Shown: positions 16,277 through 21,127 of the stretch, one piece after another
How positions within the stretch are numbered: the stretch's first letter is position 1
Layout of the letters: every line of letters begins with the position of its first letter
Assembly (NCBI GenBank): GCA_023409695.1
Contig: JAEYQZ010000047.1
Span: forward strand, 1-21,127
Reading direction: 5' to 3'
Length of the DNA stretch: 21,127 nt
Source: Methanobacteriota archaeon
GTDB taxonomy: Archaea; Methanobacteriota; Methanobacteria; Methanobacteriales; Methanobacteriaceae
Made by a program: the position numbers and the translations under genes
Notes under the pieces: model-generated
Told to the model about the DNA's origin: nothing
Database searches by the model: none
What the model saw: only the letters and a program-made list of their open reading frames with translations

Positions 16277-16711
16277 ATGGAAGACAGGCAAAGGCTCGAA
16301 CAGATGGTAAATGAAATCAACATGTATCAGGGCCAACTGGACGTTTTAAAACAGCAAATTGAATCAGTTAATGCTTCTATAGGTGAATTAATATCAGCTG
16401 AAGAAACTTTAGAAGCTGTTAAAGGAAAAGAAGGTACAGAAACATTTGTACCAGTAGGTGCAGGTTCTTTTCTTATTGCAGAAATTAAAAACACTGATCA
16501 GGTTATAATGGGACTTGGAGCCGGTGCTGCTGCAAAGAAAAATATAGATGACGCCAAAGAAAGTATATCTTCCCAGCGAAAAGAGCTGGAACAGTTAGTG
16601 GACAAAATGTCTGGAGATATACAGAAGTTAACTGAGTTCATTATGAGAAAAAGTCCTGAAGCTGAAGCACTACTTCAAAAAATTGAAAGTGAAGAAGCCC
16701 AAAGGCAATAA
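16277..16711 (+). CDS. pfdA: Prefoldin subunit alpha
   Basis: Alpha subunit of archaeal prefoldin, a hexameric chaperone that captures unfolded chains and passes them to the thermosome. It has 144 residues. Two long heptad-bearing helices (about 3-50 and 93-142) flank a central beta-hairpin region (about 60-90) including FVPVGAGSFLIAEI and VIMGLGAGAAAKK, as expected for the family. GGTGAT sits three bases before the ATG, overlapping the end of rplX. Confidence 0.95.
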   Translation: MEDRQRLEQMVNEINMYQGQLDVLKQQIESVNASIGELISAEETLEAVKGKEGTETFVPVGAGSFLIAEIKNTDQVIMGLGAGAAAKKNIDDAKESISSQRKELEQLVDKMSGDIQKLTEFIMRKSPEAEALLQKIESEEAQRQ

Positions 16712-16717
16712 TTTTTT

Positions 16718-16747
16718 CACTCGAAAATTTTTTTTAAATTTTCGGTG
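16718..16747 (+). terminator. Long hairpin after pfdA
   Basis: CGAAAATTT (16722-16730) pairs perfectly with AAATTTTCG (16736-16744) around five T, and CAC/GTG extends the stem across one bulged T. A T-run lies just upstream at 16712-16717. This may weaken or end transcription between pfdA and ftsY. Confidence 0.5.
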
Positions 16748-16748
16748 T

Positions 16749-16820
16749 TTGCAAAACGTAGTTTTGCAACCGTAAAAATCTGTGATTTTTACATGCCCCA
16801 AACACCGAGGTGTTTGAGGG
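16749..16820. repeat. Three consecutive short-loop hairpins between pfdA and ftsY
   Basis: TTGCAAAAC/GTTTTGCAA around GTA (16749-16769); GTAAAAATC/GATTTTTAC around TGT (16772-16792); CAAACACC/GGTGTTTG around GA (16799-16816), extended by CCC/GGG across a bulged A. The first two have the same C-NNN-G closing as those near 12560-12870; the third is closely similar. They fill nearly all the space before the ftsY leader. Confidence 0.75.
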
Positions 16821-16867
16821 TTTTATAACTTATTTTTGTGATTACGGTAAATGAGGACGTGAACATT

Positions 16868-18109
16868 TTGTTTGAATCACTTAAAAAGAAATTTAGCGGC
16901 ACAATAGGAAAACTAAGTGATAAACTCTCGACTGAAGAGGAAGCAGAAGAAACTCGCCAGGAAGAAATTTCTGGGAAAACCAAAGAAACCGCACCAGAAA
17001 CTACTGAAACCTTCGAGAAACTGGAAAAAATTGAAGAACCTTCATCTGAAGAAAAAGAACTTGAAACTGAAGAGCCTCCAGTTGAAGAAAAAGAGTCTGA
17101 AACTGGAGTTAGGGGAAGATTATCCGGAATTTTTTCTAGAGAAAAGAAAGAAGAAAAAGTAGAGGAAAAGGTAGAAGAGAAACCTGCAGAAACTCCTGGA
17201 GAACCTGAAGAGCCTGAAGAAGTAGAAGAAGAAAAATCAGGAATGTTCTCGTTTGTTACCAAGAAAACAATATCTGAAAAGGATATTGAGGATATACTCT
17301 TTGAACTTGAAATATCACTTCTAGAAAGTGATGTTGCAATGGAAGTCGCTGAAAAAATCATTAATTCTGTAAAAGAAGACCTTGTAGGTCGAAAAATTAG
17401 AAGAAGAAGTGATGTTGCAGAATTTACAAGAGATGCCCTTAAAAAAGCTATTTCTGAAATATTAGGGGTTGAAACTAAAGACCTCAAAGAAATGGCTGAT
17501 AATGCACGAAAATCTGGCGAACCACTTAAAATCATGTTTGTGGGAATAAATGGTACTGGTAAAACAACCACCATAGCTAAAGTGGCAACGTATTTCATAA
17601 ATGAAGGGTATACACCGGTTATTGCAGCTGCAGACACTTTCAGGGCAGGTGCAATTGAACAGATAAGTCATCATGCCGAAAATATCGGTGTAAAAATTAT
17701 AAAGCACAAAAAAGGTGCAGATCCAGCAGCAGTTGCATACGACGCAGTTGAACACGCAAAAGCTAAAGGAAAAGAAATAGTTTTAATTGACACTGCAGGC
17801 AGGATGCAGACAAATGTTAATCTCATGGATGAAATGAAGAAAATTAAGCGTGTTGTAAAGCCGGATCTTATTATCTATGTTGGTGATTCACTAACAGGAA
17901 ATGATGCTGTAGAACAGGCTTCAAAATTTGACGAAGCAGTTGGTGTGGATGGAATTGTCCTGACCAAAGCAGACGCAGACGCAAAAGGCGGAGCGGCACT
18001 TTCCATTGGTTATGTGATTAATAAACCGATCCTGTTTTTAGGTGTCGGCCAATCATATGAAGATATAATGGAATTTAAACCTGAATGGATGGTTGAACAG
18101 CTTGTATAA
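16868..18109 (+). CDS. ftsY: Signal recognition particle receptor FtsY, TTG start
   Basis: SRP receptor GTPase that docks SRP-ribosome complexes at the membrane for co-translational insertion. It has 413 residues from TTG 16868. A short basic-hydrophobic N-terminus (FESLKKKFSG) leads into a very acidic Glu/Lys/Pro-rich A domain (about 20-130), followed by the helical N domain and the GTPase G domain. G1 GINGTGKTT is at 226-234, then DTFRAGA, DTAGRMQ at about 308-314 and TKADAD at 366-371. The frame opens from GTG 16838, but GTGA five bases before TTG 16868 and the family's FESLKKK start favour 16868. The acidic-domain repeats look like normal low complexity. It ends near a T-run at 18128-18135. 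Confidence 0.95.
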   Translation: MFESLKKKFSGTIGKLSDKLSTEEEAEETRQEEISGKTKETAPETTETFEKLEKIEEPSSEEKELETEEPPVEEKESETGVRGRLSGIFSREKKEEKVEEKVEEKPAETPGEPEEPEEVEEEKSGMFSFVTKKTISEKDIEDILFELEISLLESDVAMEVAEKIINSVKEDLVGRKIRRRSDVAEFTRDALKKAISEILGVETKDLKEMADNARKSGEPLKIMFVGINGTGKTTTIAKVATYFINEGYTPVIAAADTFRAGAIEQISHHAENIGVKIIKHKKGADPAAVAYDAVEHAKAKGKEIVLIDTAGRMQTNVNLMDEMKKIKRVVKPDLIIYVGDSLTGNDAVEQASKFDEAVGVDGIVLTKADADAKGGAALSIGYVINKPILFLGVGQSYEDIMEFKPEWMVEQLV

Positions 18110-18127
18110 CTAGATATAATCATTCTA

Positions 18128-18135
18128 TTTTTTTT
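18128..18135 (+). terminator. T-run after ftsY
   Basis: Eight T in a row 19 nt after the ftsY stop, in the gap before the convergent trkA gene. T-runs are the main archaeal termination signal, so this probably ends the translation cluster transcript. Confidence 0.5.
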
Positions 18136-18175
18136 AATTTATTGATCAAAATTTCATTTAAGACACTAATTAAAA

Positions 18176-18919
18176 TCAGTCTTTGTCAATCTTATTTTTA
18201 AGTTGAGATATTAGTTTTACTCCGGGAAAAATTTCAATATTTTTAGCAATTTTTTCAGGTTCTATGTTTTCTTCGGTAAAGTGTTTTAAAACATCCATTG
18301 GATTTTTTGATTTTATTAATATTGAAATTTTAAGACCTGGTTTTAAAATCATATCTGGTCTAGGAAAAAATATTTCGTCATTTTCATAAAAGGCGATGAT
18401 ACTAAAGTTTTCATTTGGGCATATATCGCTGATTTTTTTACCTACATATTCTCCTTTTTCTAATTTGATATCTACAAGTTCAGCGTCACCATTACCTAGA
18501 ACTGTTATATCGGATATCTTTGGTCTTGTTATAAGTTTTTCAATATAATCCGCGGCATATAATTCTGGATTTATAATTATATTGATACCCACTTCGTTAA
18601 AAGCTTCTCTGTGATTTGGGTCGCTCACCTGTGATATTATCCTAGGAACTTTATAGCCCTTTGCCAGTGTGCACGCTAGTAAATTAACTTCGTCATGTTC
18701 AGTAGCTGCCACAAAAATGTCTGCCTCTCTTATATTTGATTCTTCTAAGATTTCAGTGTCTGTTCCATTACCATATAAAACTTGAGCATCCAGTTTACCT
18801 GCAACTTTATCACATCTGTCTTTGTCACTTTCTATTATAGCGATGTCATGGCCACCTGAAATTAATGATAATGCTAGATTTAACCCAAATATTCCGCTGC
18901 CCATAATCACGATATGCAT
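18176..18919 (-). CDS. trkA: TrkA-type NAD-binding potassium-transport regulator
   Basis: Single TrkA-N (RCK) Rossmann domain followed by a TrkA-C domain, 248 residues. Such proteins form cytoplasmic gating rings on Trk/Ktr potassium transporters and sense NAD(H) or related ligands. GSGIFG is at 7-12 with acidic E30 at the end of strand 2, the usual NAD pattern; the TrkA-C part is about 135-215. A GTG at 18931 extends the frame, but the GGGG-containing sequence it lies in probably serves as the Shine-Dalgarno for ATG 18919. No transporter gene adjoins it in this window, so the partner is unknown. It is convergent with ftsY. Confidence 0.88.
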   Translation of the reverse strand: MHIVIMGSGIFGLNLALSLISGGHDIAIIESDKDRCDKVAGKLDAQVLYGNGTDTEILEESNIREADIFVAATEHDEVNLLACTLAKGYKVPRIISQVSDPNHREAFNEVGINIIINPELYAADYIEKLITRPKISDITVLGNGDAELVDIKLEKGEYVGKKISDICPNENFSIIAFYENDEIFFPRPDMILKPGLKISILIKSKNPMDVLKHFTEENIEPEKIAKNIEIFPGVKLISQLKNKIDKD

Positions 18920-19084
18920 AATAAGCCCCACATTAAATTAAGTTTTAAATTTACTGTCCTAACATTAATATATTTGCTGTAACTATTTTAATACATTCTA
19001 ATATAAATATTCTTACTTTTTGACATGTTTTTTTATATGTTTAGAGAGGATACTAATAAATAGCAGTTGGTTAAGGTCGAATAA

Positions 19085-19363
19085 CTAGATATTTTCAATG
19101 TTAAAAGGCACTACTTCTTTTACCTCAGCATCCATTGACCGAAACAGACTTTTTACATTGAACATGCTGTCTGCACGGAATATAAAAACACAGGAATGCG
19201 TGGAATGTTTTTCTTTGGGGCAGCTGATATATGAATCTAATAGATCAATATTTCGTTTTTTCAAGTTTTCATCGGAAAAAATTTCCTTAAGCATTTTCAC
19301 GCCTTCACCTGTTTTAAGCGGGCATTGTTTAGAATCATGTTTGTTAACTGCAGTAAATAACAT
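19085..19363 (-). CDS. Conserved-looking small protein, unknown, 92 aa
   Basis: I cannot assign a family with confidence. The N-terminus (MLFTAVNKHDSKQCPLKTGEG) reminds me of small methanogen proteins with an alpha/beta dimeric-barrel-like fold, and the pattern strand-helix(VKMLKEIFSDENLKKR)-strand(DLLDSYISCP)-strand(HSCVFIFRAD)-helix(SMFNVKSLFRSM)-strand would fit; this is inference. Three cysteines are present (C14, C48 and C58). The start has a very strong GAGGTGAT three bases before the ATG, and the product is well ordered, so it is probably a real, well-expressed gene. It is divergent from ubiA and shares a nested palindrome with it. trkA lies 165 nt downstream on the same strand. Confidence 0.8.
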   Translation of the reverse strand: MLFTAVNKHDSKQCPLKTGEGVKMLKEIFSDENLKKRNIDLLDSYISCPKEKHSTHSCVFIFRADSMFNVKSLFRSMDAEVKEVVPFNIENI

Positions 19364-19395
19364 AAAATCACCTCATTTTATTACTAAGATTTTTG

Positions 19396-19440
19396 GATTA
19401 TTTAATTTTATAGATGTTAATTGCATTAACTTAAATAATC
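19396..19440. promoter_or_regulatory. Nested dyad with back-to-back TATA-like boxes
   Basis: GATTATTTAA (19396-19405) and TTAAATAATC (19431-19440) form a perfect 10-bp inverted repeat. Between them GTTAAT and ATTAAC (19416-19430) form a second one around TGC. Read outward, each arm is TTAAATAATC, a TATA-like word: the left arm lies 33-42 nt before the start of the minus-strand 92-aa gene and the right arm about 60 nt before ubiA. Confidence 0.5.
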
Positions 19441-19498
19441 AGATTTGACAGATTAGTTTTAGATTACGGGATAACAGAATTAGTTTTAAAGTGATTAC

Positions 19499-20332
19499 AT
19501 GAATGCATATTTAGAGATAATAAGGCCAGGGAATGCAGTAATGGCTGTAATAGCAGTACTTTTAGTCATGCTTATAAGTGGAAACTTCACTTTGAATGCA
19601 TTTTTAGCATGCATCGTAGTTTTAATGGTAATAGGTGGGGGAAATGCAATAAATGATTATTTCGACTATAAAATAGATGCAATTAACAAACCAAACCGCC
19701 CAATTCCATCTGGAAGAATTTCTTTAAATTCAGCCAAGATTTATTCTGTGGCCCTTTTTGTAATTGGAACAATCCTATCTTTTATAATAGGGCTTTTACC
19801 TGGGCTTATAGCTCTTTTCACTTCAGTTGTTTTAATTTTATACGCATACAACCTTAAAAAAATGCCTCTTATTGGAAATATGGCTGTTTCATTTTTTATA
19901 GGCCTCACTTTTATTTTTGGGGCTGTAGTTGTAGGTGAACCTTTACTTTCAATTTTAGGTTTTTCACCATTCTTTATAACCATGATGCGGGAAATTGTAA
20001 AAGATATGGAAGACATGGAAGGGGATAAAAAAGAAGGGGCAAGAACGTTACCTATATTATACGGACTTAAATCATCTGCAGTTATAGCTACACTTTTCAT
20101 GATATTTGCCGTTGCTACAAGTCCTATACCTTATATTATGGGAGTTTTAACTGTATTTTATCTCCCTCTGCTTTTTGTTGGGGATATAATCTTTGTAGTG
20201 GGTGCAGTATCTGTATTAAAGAATCAGTCAACTGAAAATACTAAGAAAGTGTCAAAAGGGGTTAAAATAGGCATGGTAATTGTTCTCTTAGCTTATGCGG
20301 TTGGATCGCCGTTTTTAATGTCTTTAATATAA
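19499..20332 (+). CDS. UbiA-type prenyltransferase, probable DGGGP synthase
   Basis: Membrane prenyltransferase (277 aa) of the UbiA family. The archaeal subgroup it resembles attaches the second geranylgeranyl chain to geranylgeranylglyceryl phosphate, making digeranylgeranylglyceryl phosphate for archaeal ether lipids. The first Asp-rich motif is N52-D53-x2-D56-x3-D60 with KPNRPIPSG, the second D169-x2-D172-x3-D176 with ARTLP. About eight or nine hydrophobic segments are visible. GTGAT three bases before the ATG fixes the start. The best argument for the DGGGP assignment is the short archaeal form with this motif pair; another UbiA substrate cannot be excluded. A decayed relative follows directly. 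Confidence 0.88.
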   Translation: MNAYLEIIRPGNAVMAVIAVLLVMLISGNFTLNAFLACIVVLMVIGGGNAINDYFDYKIDAINKPNRPIPSGRISLNSAKIYSVALFVIGTILSFIIGLLPGLIALFTSVVLILYAYNLKKMPLIGNMAVSFFIGLTFIFGAVVVGEPLLSILGFSPFFITMMREIVKDMEDMEGDKKEGARTLPILYGLKSSAVIATLFMIFAVATSPIPYIMGVLTVFYLPLLFVGDIIFVVGAVSVLKNQSTENTKKVSKGVKIGMVIVLLAYAVGSPFLMSLI

Positions 20333-20750
20333 TTTATTTTTCTTTTTGATGAATGTTGATTTAGTATTATAATTCTACTTTTTAGCTAGTATTTGATAAG
20401 CACATGGGATTGTAAAAGATAAAAGTGCAGTTAATTTAGGGGATGAGATCATCATCGATCCTTGCAGCTTCTTTCATCGTAGTTGCAAGTATTGCAAATT
20501 ACGTGCTTTATTTTATAGGTATCTTCAATATATTGTACCCAATACCATTTTTTGATGGAATTATTACATGCTGATGTCTCTGTATATGCATATTAAAAGA
20601 TTATTTAATCCAAAATACTGTAGAGATTTCAAAAAGTGCTAAAATAGGTAATGGAACGATATTGAATATTTTTGCAGTTATATATTCATTTTTAGCTTCC
20701 CTAATTTAAAACCACAACTTTTAACTATTTTTAAGGACATATATTGATAT
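20333..20750. other. Region between ubiA and trmO
   Basis: About 418 nt without an intact gene. Positions 20409-20709 are the UbiA relic. 20333-20408 is AT-rich and unassigned; it may be more decayed prenyltransferase sequence, but I cannot align it convincingly. 20710-20750 is the short upstream region of trmO, with a TAAGGA word about 14 bases before its ATG. Confidence 0.5.
20409..20709 (+). pseudogene. Decayed C-terminal fragment of a second UbiA-type prenyltransferase
   Basis: From GGG 20440 to TAA 20707-20709 there are 90 codons that align without a gap with the last 90 codons of the intact ubiA (residues 189-277 plus stop). By hand I count 29 identities in 89, including (G)-SS, LK, NT, SK, KIG and SLI. 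TGA at 20572-20574 interrupts the frame, and TAG 20437-20439 precedes it. A 12-nt match, ATTGTAAAAGAT, at 20409-20420 also occurs in ubiA (19994-20005), but the distance from it to the aligned block is 38 nt shorter than in ubiA, removing the second Asp-rich motif and shifting the frame. The N-terminal part is not recognisable. It is a relic of an old duplication or of a second prenyltransferase gene. Confidence 0.8.
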
Positions 20751-21127
20751 ATGAAAATTGAACCAATAGGCATCATAAATTCTCCATATAAAATAAAGAA
20801 GAATTCGCCCCATCAAGGCCGTTTTTCAGAAAAATTAAGTAAAATAACTGTTTTTGATGAATATAAAGATGCGTTACATGATATTGGTCGATATAAACAT
20901 TACTTTATTCTTTACGCCCTTGATAAAGTTGAAGGATATAAACTTAAAGTGATTCCTCATGGAAATAAGGAGGAGAGGGGGTTATTTTCTACCAGAGCGC
21001 CTGTTCGACCTAATCCAATTGGGCTCTGTCTTGTTGAATTGATTGAAATAAATGAAAACGTTCTTACTGTAAAATGGCTTGATGCCCTTGATGGATCTCC
21101 TTTACTTGATATTAAACCATTTTGGCC
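20751..21127 (+). CDS. trmO: TrmO-type tRNA methyltransferase (TsaA family), 3' end outside window
   Basis: TsaA/TrmO family, which in E. coli N6-methylates the t6A37 base of tRNA-Thr using SAM, on a beta-barrel fold. The frame is open for 125 complete codons to the right edge; family members are often about 130-160 residues in the short form, so only the end is missing. The family signatures TRAPVRPNPIGL (about 83-94) and LDALDGSPLLDIKP (about 111-124) are clear, with IGIINSPYK at the start and GRFSEKLSKI near 24-33. It lies directly after the UbiA relic, which could not affect its frame. Confidence 0.93.
   Translation, partial: MKIEPIGIINSPYKIKKNSPHQGRFSEKLSKITVFDEYKDALHDIGRYKHYFILYALDKVEGYKLKVIPHGNKEERGLFSTRAPVRPNPIGLCLVELIEINENVLTVKWLDALDGSPLLDIKPFW

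Noticed and set aside
16789..17637. A 282-codon open frame on the minus strand opposite ftsY, rich in Ser.
   Set aside because: It is the antisense of the Glu/Lys-rich A domain and G domain of FtsY. Its Ser runs mirror GAA/GAG codons, and ftsY has clear GTPase motifs.
20572..20574. TGA in the UbiA remnant considered as a selenocysteine codon.
   Set aside because: It aligns with a valine in a membrane segment, the upstream frame is also broken, and the active-site motif is missing. Decay explains all of these.

Overview
The window looks like a piece of chromosome from an AT-rich, mesophilic methanogen of the order Methanobacteriales, most likely Methanobacterium or a close relative. The evidence is the gene content (archaeal MCM, AglB, eIF6, prefoldin alpha, L39e, L18a/LX, PDCD5, a digeranylgeranylglyceryl-phosphate synthase type UbiA), MCM and TopA sequences that align closely with what I remember of Methanothermobacter, and the archaeal GGTGAT ribosome-binding sites. 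I see no rRNA, tRNA, CRISPR array, insertion sequence or prophage.

Layout. Positions 1-1785 (minus) carry the 5' 595 codons of the MCM replicative helicase, cut off at the window edge. Two unrecognised small genes follow (1919-2356 plus, 2450-2683 minus). Next comes a minus-strand pair, rlmE/FtsJ 2'-O-methyltransferase and a YfcE/MJ0936-type phosphodiesterase (2840-4021). A plus-strand stretch has topA (4391-6526) and aglB (6781-9156). A two-CBS-domain protein lies on the minus strand (9225-9605). A plus-strand group follows: the DRG-type GTPase, sulfide-type thiazole synthase Thi4 and AK6/Fap7-type adenylate kinase (9974-12432).

After a 448-nt gene-free stretch comes a tightly packed translation and protein-targeting cluster (12881-18109): rnp4 (RNase P), a YhbY/CRM protein, rps19e, pdcd5, a PP-loop ATPase, rpl39e, rpl31e, eif6, rpl18a, pfdA and ftsY. 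Overlaps of 4 to 38 nt and short gaps suggest a polycistron with translational coupling. Three of its genes appear to start with TTG behind good Shine-Dalgarno sequences. The cluster joins tRNA maturation, ribosomal proteins, 50S biogenesis and anti-association (eIF6), nascent-chain folding (prefoldin) and SRP-receptor targeting (FtsY). The right end holds a TrkA-type NAD-binding regulator (minus), a 92-residue unrecognised protein (minus), ubiA (plus), a decayed UbiA fragment, and the 5' part of trmO (20751 to the edge).

The genes are mostly ordinary housekeeping archaeal genes. What is less ordinary lies between them: a colinear, nonsense-containing remnant of a second UbiA prenyltransferase just downstream of the intact one; a recurring family of small perfect hairpins that nearly all close as C-NNN-G, clustered before rnp4 and between pfdA and ftsY; two imperfect tandem duplications; and a nested palindrome that may provide back-to-back TATA boxes for ubiA and its divergent neighbour. 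The PP-loop protein inside the ribosomal cluster is the best candidate for an uncharacterised RNA-modifying or translation-linked enzyme.
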